Positions 1 to 7,602 are shown, counted from the stretch's first letter. The stretch is DNA of 15,399 nt from Caldifarciminota bacterium (GCA_023127905.1 JAGMEZ010000517.1:1-15399); one strand, 5' to 3'. Numbers and translations are program-made. The notes: generated by a model from the letters alone, not told the origin.

Positions 1-1128
1 ATGGAATATCCAGGCCCAGATAAGGTTAGCATTGAATATAGAAGTTCATTCGCTGCCTTTAATGATATTATGAATAAAGTAAAGAGAGTAGATAGTTTTC
101 CAATGGAGCCCGACTTACTTGATGATAGAAGTGATGTAGCTAAACTCATCTCAATTATCGGAACGAAAATCGAAATGTATGAGATTAAAGATAAAAAGGG
201 GTCTAAAACACAAGAGATTGATGAGCAAATATTTATCGAATACAGAAATCTTCGAGAAAAACACGAGTACACCCAATTTGATTGGATTAACTATTGTCGC
301 ATCTCTGCGGGGAGCGAAATCTTAGCACTTTCTCAAATGAGTGAAGCAATCAATCCTAAACCCAGAAATTATACATCGAAGAGGGATTTTTTTGATAGGG
401 CTGGAATAGATGATTTGAAAGCATATTGGCATTATGGTTCATGGATTAAAGATGCAGTATATGGATTGGTGTCGAAATATTCCGATTACAAAAGTAGTGA
501 TTTTTCTGAAGAAAGAGTAAGAGAAGGCATAAAAAATCTAAAGGAATCCATTACTCGAATTTATGAATATTTAAGAATGGAGATTGGTCTTACATTATTA
601 CCAACTCAACTGATACACAGGTATAAACTCAGATCTCAGTGGTATAATAGAGAATATTTGTGGAGTTTAATTGATTCTTTTGAAAAAGGCAAAAAAGCAA
701 GAATAGAACATATTCTTACTCAAGATGTAGCTAAATATCTTTTTGATCAAGGTATAACAGTATTTTATCGTTTCAAAGCAGGGCAACATGAATTTGACCT
801 TCTAGAAGATGCGAAAAGCCCACTATTTGTAGAGGTAAAAATCTATAAAGATAATGGTTCTAAACATAGACTAATTCAAGGAATTGCCGAACTCCATGCT
901 TATTTGAACAACGTTAAATCTCTCAGAGGAATCAAGAATGCGTATTATGTGATATTCCGTCTTGCTGGACCTATATATGAATTTCCTGAAATGATACCTA
1001 CAAACCAGTTTTCAATTTATCCAATTCTGATTGATATTGGTGAAAGCAAAGTAAGTGGCAGCCGACAGCCAAAACCTATAATAATTAAGACTGAGGAAAA
1101 TTTTCTGAAATATGAACAAAAAATTTGA
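1..1128 (+). CDS. Uncharacterised protein with a C-terminal PD-(D/E)XK-like nuclease motif, type I R-M locus
   Basis: This is a 375-residue reading frame whose first codon is the first base of the window, so the true start could lie upstream. The N-terminal two thirds are mostly helical-looking and I do not recognise them. Residues about 236-305 look like a PD-(D/E)XK nuclease core. A helix is followed by H263-E264-F-D266-L-L, then F-V-E278-V-K280, then L-I-Q293-G-I-A-E-L, matching the D...ExK...Q pattern of restriction-type and Holliday-resolvase-type nucleases. The gene overlaps hsdS by 17 bp (ATG at 1112, stop at 1126-1128), so the two are probably translationally coupled. The sequence shows the motif and the coupling. 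A nuclease activity and a role as an extra effector or accessory of the R-M system are inference. It is not HsdM, because neither the SAM-binding motif nor NPPF is present. Confidence 0.75.
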   Translation: MEYPGPDKVSIEYRSSFAAFNDIMNKVKRVDSFPMEPDLLDDRSDVAKLISIIGTKIEMYEIKDKKGSKTQEIDEQIFIEYRNLREKHEYTQFDWINYCRISAGSEILALSQMSEAINPKPRNYTSKRDFFDRAGIDDLKAYWHYGSWIKDAVYGLVSKYSDYKSSDFSEERVREGIKNLKESITRIYEYLRMEIGLTLLPTQLIHRYKLRSQWYNREYLWSLIDSFEKGKKARIEHILTQDVAKYLFDQGITVFYRFKAGQHEFDLLEDAKSPLFVEVKIYKDNGSKHRLIQGIAELHAYLNNVKSLRGIKNAYYVIFRLAGPIYEFPEMIPTNQFSIYPILIDIGESKVSGSRQPKPIIIKTEENFLKYEQKI

Positions 1129-2326
1129 GCAAACCAAAACCAGAAAAATCCCGAAAGAGTGGGAAGTCGCGAAATTAGGAAACAAAAATATAGTTGATTT
1201 AATTATGGGACAATCTCCTCCATCCTCAACTTATAATAGGAAGGGAAAAGGCTTGCCATTTTTACAAGGTAAAGCAGAATTTGGTAAAATTTACCCATCG
1301 CCTTTGATATATTGTTCTCAACCAATAAGAATCGCGGAGAAAAATGATTTATTACTTTCAGTTAGAGCCCCAGTAGGAGATGTAAATATCACTCCCTTTA
1401 AAAGTTGCATTGGAAGAGGTTTAACTGCCATTAGACCAAAAAGCAACAGACTTCACTACTTATATCTGTTTTACTGTTTAGCATTTAATAAAAGGATTTT
1501 TAAATCTCTTGCCGCTGGTTCTACATTTAAAGCCATAAGAAGAAATGAAATTGAGAGAATTCCAATCCCTCTCCCCCCTCTTCTAGAACAACAAAAAATT
1601 GCGGAGGTTTTGGGGATTGTGGATGAGGCGATTGAGAAGGTAGATAAGGCTATAGAAAAGACTCAACGACTTAAAAAAGGATTAATGCAGCAACTTCTAA
1701 CAAAAGGAATCGGACATAAGGAATTCAAAGATACAAAGGTTGGCAAGATACCAAAGGAGTGGGAAGTGCTTAAATTGGGAGAAGTATGCAATCAAAGAAG
1801 GGAAATTATTCATCCAACAAATAAAAAAAATCTTAGATTTGTAGGATTAGAACATCTTGTCTCTGGGGAAAATAGCTTAAGGACATATGCGCCAAGTACA
1901 TCAATAAAAAGTACAAAATTTCGGTTCTTCAGTAACGATATTTTATATGGTAAATTGAGACCTTATTTAGATAAAGCAGTTATAACAGATTTTGATGGTA
2001 TTTGTTCAACCGATCTGATAGTTTTAGTTCCAGAAAAGAATCGAGTAATAGGAAAGCTTCTTACATATATTATTCATTCAAAAAAATTTATTAATATTGC
2101 AATATCTACTACTGCCGGAACCAATCATCCACGAACATCGTGGAACGCAATTAGTAAATTTAAGTTTGCACTCCCATCATTATTAGTTCAAAAAAAAATT
2201 GCTGAAATTCTAAATACTGTGGATAATCGTTTAGAATTTTTGAGAATACGAAAAGAGAAATTTGAGAGAATAAAGAAAGGTCTAATGAATGATTTGCTGA
2301 CAGGAGAAAAACGAGTGCGGGTATGA
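1112..2326 (+). CDS. hsdS: Type I restriction-modification specificity subunit HsdS
   Basis: HsdS recognises the bipartite DNA target and holds the HsdM and HsdR subunits together. The 404 residues show the usual two-half layout. Target-recognition domain 1 spans about 5-155 and a central conserved coiled-coil region spans about 156-200 (L-P-P-L-L-E-Q-Q-K-I-A-E). Domain 2 spans about 205-355, and a second conserved helix runs from about 356 to 404 (Q-K-K-I-A-E-I-L...). Each half begins with a matching K-I-P-K-E-W-E-V segment (residues 12-19 and 212-219) and ends with a K-K-G-L-M..L-L-T segment (188-197 and 388-397), the internal repeat typical of the family. Length is normal. The start overlaps the preceding gene by 17 bp and has only a distant GAGG, which fits coupled translation. 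A8 (1823-1830) and A9 (2190-2198) tracts lie in the second half. The stop codon is the first three bases of a palindromic repeat element. Confidence 0.96.
   Translation: MNKKFEQTKTRKIPKEWEVAKLGNKNIVDLIMGQSPPSSTYNRKGKGLPFLQGKAEFGKIYPSPLIYCSQPIRIAEKNDLLLSVRAPVGDVNITPFKSCIGRGLTAIRPKSNRLHYLYLFYCLAFNKRIFKSLAAGSTFKAIRRNEIERIPIPLPPLLEQQKIAEVLGIVDEAIEKVDKAIEKTQRLKKGLMQQLLTKGIGHKEFKDTKVGKIPKEWEVLKLGEVCNQRREIIHPTNKKNLRFVGLEHLVSGENSLRTYAPSTSIKSTKFRFFSNDILYGKLRPYLDKAVITDFDGICSTDLIVLVPEKNRVIGKLLTYIIHSKKFINIAISTTAGTNHPRTSWNAISKFKFALPSLLVQKKIAEILNTVDNRLEFLRIRKEKFERIKKGLMNDLLTGEKRVRV
1664..1708 (+). repeat. Internal copy of the hsdS tail repeat
   Basis: This segment encodes Q-R-L-K-K-G-L-M-Q-Q-L-L-T-K-G in the central conserved region of HsdS. 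The same segment recurs at the hsdS 3' end (2261-2305) and as non-coding remnants at 2468-2531 and 3896-3958. The copies are diverged (roughly three quarters identical by eye between the 2264 and 3896 copies) but clearly alignable. They are a possible substrate for recombination within the locus. Confidence 0.8.
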
Positions 2327-2440
2327 GATTGCCATCCTTCTCTGGAGTTTACCCTTGAGTCCTTCGTTTTTTCACTCAAGGAAAATTCCACGAGTGGCTC
2401 AAGACTGGCTCTACCGAATGTGGGAGGCTTGCAATGACAA
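2324..2440. repeat. REP-like palindromic intergenic element
   Basis: The element starts with TGAGATTGCC and ends with GCTTGCAATGACA. These outer ends form an imperfect inverted repeat sharing an ATTGC core. An inner perfect 8-bp hairpin, CCTTGAGT (2353-2360) and ACTCAAGG (2374-2381), has a 13-nt T-rich loop. This layout resembles the dispersed REP/MITE-type repeats of many bacterial genomes that begin GAGATTGC and end GCAATGACA. The TGA at its left edge is the hsdS stop codon. The inner hairpin could also weaken read-through from hsdS, but no T-run follows it. Family membership is by pattern only, since a second copy in the genome cannot be checked here. Confidence 0.5.
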
Positions 2441-2467
2441 GCGAAAAGAAGAAAGAAGCAGAAAGAT

Positions 2468-2531
2468 GAGAGGATCAAAGAAGGGTTTAATGAGTGATTT
2501 TGTTAACAGAAGAGGGTTAAAATTTGAATAA
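2468..2531 (+). pseudogene. Decayed duplicate of the hsdS 3' end
   Basis: From 2490 the sequence reads M-S-D-F-V-N-R-R-G-L-K-F-E-stop, preceded in the same frame by K-K-G-L. One base out of frame upstream it reads E-R-I-K. Compared with the real hsdS end (E-R-I-K-K-G-L-M-N-D-L-L-T-G) this is a frameshifted, diverged copy of the same tail, with a single-base indel near 2475. No start codon or ribosome-binding site makes it a gene on its own. It lies between the REP-like element and the promoter of the ATPase gene, and pairs with a third copy at 3896-3958 on the other side of that gene. Confidence 0.7.
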
Positions 2532-2545
2532 TGGAAATTTTACAC

Positions 2546-2574
2546 TTGACTTCGGGAAGTATTTGCAGTATAGT
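2546..2574 (+). promoter_or_regulatory. Sigma-70-type promoter of the ATPase gene
   Basis: A -35 box TTGACT (2546-2551) is followed by a 17-bp spacer and a -10 box TATAGT (2569-2574). Both the match and the spacing are close to consensus. It lies about 40 bp upstream of the ATPase start codon, so the ATPase, and perhaps hsdR behind it, can be expressed independently of the upstream hsdS transcript. Confidence 0.7.
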
Positions 2575-2602
2575 GCATAAAAATAGTGAAAAATTTGCAC
2601 TA
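2571..2602 (+). promoter_or_regulatory. Inverted repeat between the -10 box and Shine-Dalgarno: candidate operator or leader hairpin
   Basis: TAGTGCA (2571-2577) and TGCACTA (2596-2602) are perfect 7-bp inverted repeats separated by 18 bp. The left arm overlaps the -10 box, and the right arm touches the AAGGAG Shine-Dalgarno (2602-2607), which sits 5 nt before the ATG at 2613. The position fits a repressor operator. A 5'-leader hairpin is less likely because transcription would start inside or after the left arm. No regulator is identified. Confidence 0.45.
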
Positions 2603-2612
2603 AGGAGCAAAT

Positions 2613-3917
2613 ATGGTTCGAGAAACTTTACTTAAACAGGTATTGATAGAGCAAAAGGGGTTGATAAAGCCTTCTCCAGAATATGTGGAGCGTGAATTGC
2701 TTCCGTTAGTTTTGCCTTTGAGTAGATTAAAACACATTGTTGTGATAACGGGACACAGAAGGGCGGGTAAGTCAGTCTTCCTTTCTCAAATCATACAAAA
2801 ATTTTACGAAATGGAAAATGTTTATTATCTCAATTTGGATGACGAAAGACTCGCTTCTCTGTCACTTGAGGATATGAACAAAGTTATGGAAGTATTTATG
2901 AGTCTGTTCGGGAAAAAGAAAGTAATTTTTATGGATGAGGTTCAGAACCTCGAAGGATGGGAGAAATTTGTTTCAAGACTTTACAACGAAGGTTATAAAA
3001 TATTTCTCACAGGTTCCAATGCAAAGTTGCTTTCCTCAGAATTTGCCACCCTTCTGACTGGAAGATATATGGAGATGGAGATTTACCCGTTTTCCTTCAA
3101 GGAAATTTTGCGGTATAAAGGGATTGAAGTAAATGAAGAAATGCTTTACAGGACTGATAGCAGGGCAGAAATCAGGAAACTATTTGATGAATACCTGAGG
3201 TCAGGTGGGTTTCCCGAAGTTGTCTATTATGAAGAAATATCTATACTCAGAACTCTGTTTTCAGATGTTATAACAAAGGATGTAGTTGCCCGATATAAGG
3301 TAAGGGATTTGAGAACAATAAAGGAAATCGCTCATTTTCTCATTTCAAATGCTGCGAAGGAATTTTCTTACAATAGGATTAAGAATATTTATGGACTGGG
3401 GAGTGTTCACACTGTTAAAAATTATGTTGAATACCTGAAATCAACCTATATGTTTTTTGAATTATCAAGGTTTTCTCATTCATTGAAGGAAATTCACTCG
3501 AGAATAAAGAAGGTTTATATTGTTGATAACGGATTTATTGAATCTGTTGGTTTTTCCTCTACGATGGATACCGGAAGATTATACGAAAATCTCGTATTTG
3601 ATGAGTTGAAGCAGAGAGGGAAAGAGATTTATTACTATAAAGACAAAACAGGAAAAGAGGTTGATTTCGTTATAAGAGAGGGGAAGAAGGTTAAGGAATG
3701 TATTCAGGTATGCTTAAGTCCTGAAGAAGAAACCACCTTCCAGAGAGAAACGGAAAATTTATCGAAAGCAATGGATGAGTTTAAACTAAACAAAGGTGTA
3801 ATTATAACAGAGAACAGGGAGGATAAAATAGAGGTTTCAGGGAAAAGAATAGAGTTTATACCTCTATGGAAGTGGATTTTAGAATATAGTTTGCGGAACG
3901 AATTAAAAAAGGTTTGA
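2613..3917 (+). CDS. AAA ATPase with C-terminal DUF4143 domain
   Basis: The 434-residue protein belongs to the AAA_14/DUF4143 family, widespread mobile ATPases of unknown cellular role. The N-terminal ATPase has a Walker A G-H-R-R-A-G-K-S (47-54), a Walker B V-I-F-M-D-E (105-110) and a sensor segment L-T-G-S-N-A (133-138). A winged-helix-like middle follows. The C-terminal part (about 320-425) has a PD-(D/E)XK-like pattern: Y-E326-N, then K-E-V-D352-F-V-I, then E363-C-I-Q366-V. The start has AAGGAG 5 nt upstream and its own promoter. The gene sits between hsdS and hsdR, where such ATPases are not core subunits. The family usually ends soon after a P-L-W-K-W-I-L-like motif (here 418-425). The last residues S-L-R-N-E-L-K-K-V are read from DNA that in another frame is an hsdS tail, so the native C-terminus may have been replaced. 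Confidence 0.9.
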   Translation: MVRETLLKQVLIEQKGLIKPSPEYVERELLPLVLPLSRLKHIVVITGHRRAGKSVFLSQIIQKFYEMENVYYLNLDDERLASLSLEDMNKVMEVFMSLFGKKKVIFMDEVQNLEGWEKFVSRLYNEGYKIFLTGSNAKLLSSEFATLLTGRYMEMEIYPFSFKEILRYKGIEVNEEMLYRTDSRAEIRKLFDEYLRSGGFPEVVYYEEISILRTLFSDVITKDVVARYKVRDLRTIKEIAHFLISNAAKEFSYNRIKNIYGLGSVHTVKNYVEYLKSTYMFFELSRFSHSLKEIHSRIKKVYIVDNGFIESVGFSSTMDTGRLYENLVFDELKQRGKEIYYYKDKTGKEVDFVIREGKKVKECIQVCLSPEEETTFQRETENLSKAMDEFKLNKGVIITENREDKIEVSGKRIEFIPLWKWILEYSLRNELKKV

Positions 3918-3958
3918 TGAAAGATTTGTTGACGTGGGAAAATGGAGGTATAGTGTGA
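3896..3958 (+). pseudogene. Second decayed hsdS 3'-end copy, overlapping the ATPase stop
   Basis: Read from 3896 the sequence gives E-R-I-K-K-G-L-M-K-D-L-L-T-W-E-N-G-G-I-V-stop, almost the true hsdS end E-R-I-K-K-G-L-M-N-D-L-L-T-G. A TAG at 3887-3889 closes this frame upstream, and only F-A precedes it, so nothing more of hsdS is present. The first 22 bases also encode the last residues and stop of the ATPase gene in a different frame. The fragment therefore marks the right-hand junction of the ATPase cassette with old hsdS sequence. Confidence 0.75.
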
Positions 3959-4031
3959 AAGAAAAGAAAGCACTTATCCCCTATCTACGTCAAGACTTCG
4001 ATAGGCAAGCATCAAGGGAGAGGAAATATGG

Positions 4032-7000
4032 ATGGAAGTGAAAATGATCATGAAGGATAAATTCTCTGAAAAAAATCTTGTGGAAGATTATTTTATTGAG
4101 CAACTTCAAGAAAAGGGTTGGAAGTTTGTTTCTGCTGATGAGCTTGAGAGGGATAATTTTGAAGAGCCCCTTCTTGCAACAAATGTTGTAAGGGCAATTA
4201 AGCGGATTAATCAGATTCCAGGATTAACCCAGGAAGACATAAACAGGGCTTTGAATGAATTGAAACTTGCAACAACGAGTATAGATGGGGCAAAGAAAAT
4301 CCTACGTTTTTTTAAGAAAGGTATCCCTATAAAACTTGAAAAAGAAGCAATTGTTGAAAGGATTCAACTTTTTGATTATGAAAATGTGGAGAATAACGAA
4401 TTTATGATAAGCAGGCAGGTGAATTATCAAGGCAGGGATAAGATAAGAACTGATATAATGCTCTATATCAATGGGGTTCCAATTGTGAATATTGAGTGTA
4501 AAAATCCTGCTAATATGTCGGAATCATGGTTTAATGCTTATCGTCAGATAAAAGATTACGAAAATACGGTTCCTGAGCTTTATAAATATGTCCAGATTGG
4601 TGTTGCCGCAGAAGCGCAAGCGAAATATTTCCCCATTGTCCCCTGGCAGGAAAATGTATGGAAATATGAATGGAAGGAACATTCTGACTCTACTGGCTCT
4701 AAAGACTCAGTCGATGCCACAATATCTATTCTTTCAAAGGATAAACTTCTCGATATTATAAGAAACTTTCTGTTTTTCAGGGTTGAAATGGGAAATGCCA
4801 CAAAGGTTATCACGAGATATATGCAATATCAAGCTGCTAATAAAATCGTAAACAGGGTAATTGATAATCTCCGGAATCGAGAAGATAAAAAAAACGGTTT
4901 GATCTGGCACTGGCAAGGAAGTGGGAAAACATTAACTATGATTTTTGCTGCAAATAAGCTTTACTATACTCCTGTTTTGGAAAATCCGACGCTTTTCTTC
5001 ATTGTTGATAGAATAGACCTTGAACGTCAGCTTGCTGATGAATTTAACGCCCTTGATATTGTTATTCCTGAGGTTATCGGCTCAGTTGAAGACCTGAAAG
5101 AAGTTATCAAGAGCGATAATTATAGGGGAAAGAGAGGTGTGTTTATCACACTTATTCATAAATTCAAACGTGGAGAATTGAAGGAACTACAGACAGAAAT
5201 TGAAGAGACAACAAAAATACAAGAGACAATTATGACAAGGAAAAATGTAATTGCATTCATAGATGAGGCTCACAGAACACAGTATGGCTTACTTGCCGCG
5301 CAGATGAAAGAAATTTTAAAAAATGCGTACTATTTTGCTCTTACTGGAACACCAATATCAAAACCAAAGTTTGGCAGGGATACATACGAACAATTCAGTT
5401 ATCTTCCTGAAGAACCATACCTTGACAGATATTTCATTACTGAATCTATAAAAGATGGTTTCACCGTTAAAATTGTGTATCAACCAAGGCTTGAGAATTT
5501 ACATCTTCATAAGGATATGCTTGAAACATTCCTTGAAAGTGAAATGGAGGAAATTCCCGAAGAGGTTAGAGAAGGTGTTGAAGAGAAGACAAAAAAGAGA
5601 CTGAGTACTATTAAATTATATCTAGAAAACCCTAACCGGATAAAAGAAATTTCCAAGGATATTAGCAATCATTTTAAGGAAAATTTTGATGGGAAATTCA
5701 AGGCAATGGTTGTAGCAGCAAGTCGAAAAGCTTGTACTCTTTACAAGACTGAAATAGATAAGTATTTTCCAGCGGAATATTCAGAAGTTGTAATGACAGC
5801 AGGCAGAAAAGATAACATTCTTATTCAGGAATGCGTTGCAGAAATGAGAAAAAGGCATGGATGGAAGGATTATGATGACATTAAAAAAGATGTTATAGAT
5901 AAATTTAAAGAAGAAGAATATCCGAGGATATTGATAGTTACTGATATGCTTCTTACAGGTTTCGATTCTCCCATTTTACAGGGTATGTATCTTGATAAAC
6001 CATTGAAGGAGCATAGACTGCTTCAGGCTGTAGCACGAACAAACAGACCTTACCGAGACATAAAAGAAGCTGGTATTATTATTGATTATGTCGGAATATT
6101 AAAGGAATTCAAAAGAGCACTTGAAATCTATAATGAAGATGATATAAAAGGTGTATTGTTCAGTTATGAGAATGTCAGGAAGGAATTTAAAAATGCTATT
6201 TCAGAATTGAAGAAAATATTGAAAGAAGTTCCAGAAACGTATAAGAGAGATACACTTCTGAAGGCAGTTGAAGTGTTAACAGGTGATACAAAGAAAGAGA
6301 AGTCTTTTGTTGAGAAGTATAAAAAACTACGTAAAATCTTCGAAATTCTTGGTCCCGATGAAATTAAACTTAAATATTTTGATGATTTTAAATGGCTTTC
6401 TGCAATTTATACTTTTTATACAAAAATGGTTTTTCAAAACCCAAATTATGAGAGATATATTGGAAGGTATTTCAATAGGACACTGCAATATATCTATGAG
6501 ACTACAGAGATTGAAAAGATTAAAACAGACTTTCCATATGTATCATTTGATGAGGAATATCTTAAGAAATTAAATGAAAAAGTTAAAGGCAAAAAGCAGA
6601 AGGCAGCAAATATTCTCTTCACATTAAATAAATTTGTGCTTGTGGAAAAGCATAGGAGCCCCATATATGAAACTCTTGTAGAGAGGGTTGAAAGATTGCT
6701 TGAAATGTGGAAAGAGAAAGTCAAAGACTATGAGAAGATTTTCAATGAGGGGGTTAATATTGTTAAAGATATAAATGGTCTATCTGCGAGGCAAAGGGAA
6801 CTTGACTTCGAAGACCTTGAATATGCACTGCTTTTGACTGTTGAGGGAAAAATAGGGGAAAAATCAAAGATGTCAGAGGAGATAAACGAGATATCTGAAA
6901 AATTGCGGAAATATATGTTTACTGGTTGGCTCCAACAAACTACAGTAAGAAAGGACGTAGAGAAAGAGCTAAGAAGGTTTGTAAGGGGAATAAAGGCAAG

Positions 7001-7076
7001 GCATAATTTAACTATGGAAGAAATGAACAATCTTTTTGATAAGATGATTGAGAATGTTAAATATTATGGAACATAA
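4032..7076 (+). CDS. hsdR: Type I restriction enzyme subunit R (HsdR)
   Basis: HsdR is the ATP-driven translocase and nuclease of the type I complex. The 1014-residue protein is full length for the family. The N-terminal nuclease has D141, E155-C-K157 and R-Q172 of the PD-(D/E)XK core. The SF2 motor has Walker A W-Q-G-S-G-K-T (294-300), D-E-A-H (411-414), L-T-G-T-P (437-441), T-D-M-L-L-T-G-F-D-S-P (637-647) and Q-A-V-A-R-T-N-R-P-Y (665-674). A helical C-terminal part follows, rich in charged coiled-coil-like segments, as expected for the HsdM/HsdS contact region. The ATG at 4032 follows GGGAGAGG at a workable distance. A nearer ATG at 4028 is out of frame and stops after 10 codons. All catalytic motifs are intact. 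The gene lies downstream of the ATPase cassette, and its 3' end overlaps the next gene. Confidence 0.96.
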   Translation: MEVKMIMKDKFSEKNLVEDYFIEQLQEKGWKFVSADELERDNFEEPLLATNVVRAIKRINQIPGLTQEDINRALNELKLATTSIDGAKKILRFFKKGIPIKLEKEAIVERIQLFDYENVENNEFMISRQVNYQGRDKIRTDIMLYINGVPIVNIECKNPANMSESWFNAYRQIKDYENTVPELYKYVQIGVAAEAQAKYFPIVPWQENVWKYEWKEHSDSTGSKDSVDATISILSKDKLLDIIRNFLFFRVEMGNATKVITRYMQYQAANKIVNRVIDNLRNREDKKNGLIWHWQGSGKTLTMIFAANKLYYTPVLENPTLFFIVDRIDLERQLADEFNALDIVIPEVIGSVEDLKEVIKSDNYRGKRGVFITLIHKFKRGELKELQTEIEETTKIQETIMTRKNVIAFIDEAHRTQYGLLAAQMKEILKNAYYFALTGTPISKPKFGRDTYEQFSYLPEEPYLDRYFITESIKDGFTVKIVYQPRLENLHLHKDMLETFLESEMEEIPEEVREGVEEKTKKRLSTIKLYLENPNRIKEISKDISNHFKENFDGKFKAMVVAASRKACTLYKTEIDKYFPAEYSEVVMTAGRKDNILIQECVAEMRKRHGWKDYDDIKKDVIDKFKEEEYPRILIVTDMLLTGFDSPILQGMYLDKPLKEHRLLQAVARTNRPYRDIKEAGIIIDYVGILKEFKRALEIYNEDDIKGVLFSYENVRKEFKNAISELKKILKEVPETYKRDTLLKAVEVLTGDTKKEKSFVEKYKKLRKIFEILGPDEIKLKYFDDFKWLSAIYTFYTKMVFQNPNYERYIGRYFNRTLQYIYETTEIEKIKTDFPYVSFDEEYLKKLNEKVKGKKQKAANILFTLNKFVLVEKHRSPIYETLVERVERLLEMWKEKVKDYEKIFNEGVNIVKDINGLSARQRELDFEDLEYALLLTVEGKIGEKSKMSEEINEISEKLRKYMFTGWLQQTTVRKDVEKELRRFVRGIKARHNLTMEEMNNLFDKMIENVKYYGT

Positions 7077-7602
7077 AAAAATCGAGTATAAGGTCAAATA
7101 CCGAAACATAAAATATCCAAGGCTTGAGTTTAGGACAAAAATACTACAACTCATTCTTCCTTTTGGTGCAGACCCAAAAGAAATGATTAGTAAACATATA
7201 AACTGGATTGAGAAAAAACAAAAATTCATAGCCGATTGTCTAAAGGATGCTGAACGAAAGAAAATTGTTAGACGAACTGAGGACGAGTTTAGAAATCTTG
7301 TTTTTAAGCTTTCTCAGAAGGACTCGAGAAAGTTGAAAGTAAAAGTCAATAAAATCTATTTCAAAAAAATGCGTACAAAATGGGCGAGTTGCAGCGCAAA
7401 GAAAAATCTAACGATTAATACGATGATGAAATTTCTCCCTGAAAACCTCAACGAATACATAATTTACCACGAACTTGTACATTTAATAGAAAGAAACCAC
7501 AACAAAAGGTTCTGGGACCTTATTTCAAAACGATTCAGAAACTATAAAGTCCTTGAAAATTCCCTTTTTTCATATTGGTTTTTACTGTACTCAGTGAAAT
7601 AA
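7066..7602 (+). CDS. YgjP-type (WSS/SprT-like) zinc metallopeptidase
   Basis: This 178-residue protein belongs to the YgjP-like metal-dependent hydrolase family often seen at the end of type I R-M operons. The zinc site is visible near the C-terminus as H135-E-L-V-H139 followed by N-H145-N-K-R-F-W. It is preceded by K-W-A-S-C-S and N-L-T-I-N, both family hallmarks. The N-terminal I-E-Y-K-V-K-Y-R-N segment matches the usual start of the family, which favours the ATG at 7066, 11 bp inside hsdR. In-frame alternatives are ATG 7054 and TTG 7048. No strong Shine-Dalgarno is visible, so translation is probably coupled to hsdR. The role in restriction is not established; turnover of R-M subunits or a stress-linked protease function is only a guess. 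Confidence 0.88.
   Translation: MEHKKIEYKVKYRNIKYPRLEFRTKILQLILPFGADPKEMISKHINWIEKKQKFIADCLKDAERKKIVRRTEDEFRNLVFKLSQKDSRKLKVKVNKIYFKKMRTKWASCSAKKNLTINTMMKFLPENLNEYIIYHELVHLIERNHNKRFWDLISKRFRNYKVLENSLFSYWFLLYSVK

Noticed and set aside
2188..2478. Open frame on the minus strand across the hsdS end and the gap after it
   Set aside because: It is the reverse reading of hsdS and the REP-like element, has no start signal, and shows only simple-sequence composition.
3929..3954. Promoter-like TTGACG ... TATAGT ahead of hsdR
   Set aside because: The spacing is only 14 bp, too short for sigma-70, and the bases are explained by the hsdS-tail remnant.
3980..4005. CCTATC/GATAGG inverted repeat upstream of hsdR
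   Set aside because: Only 6 bp with a 14-bp loop and no promoter nearby; this is expected by chance.
6728..7030. Open frame on the minus strand inside hsdR
   Set aside because: It is antisense to the conserved C-terminal part of hsdR, and its Ser/Phe-rich composition is typical of shadow frames in AT-rich genes.
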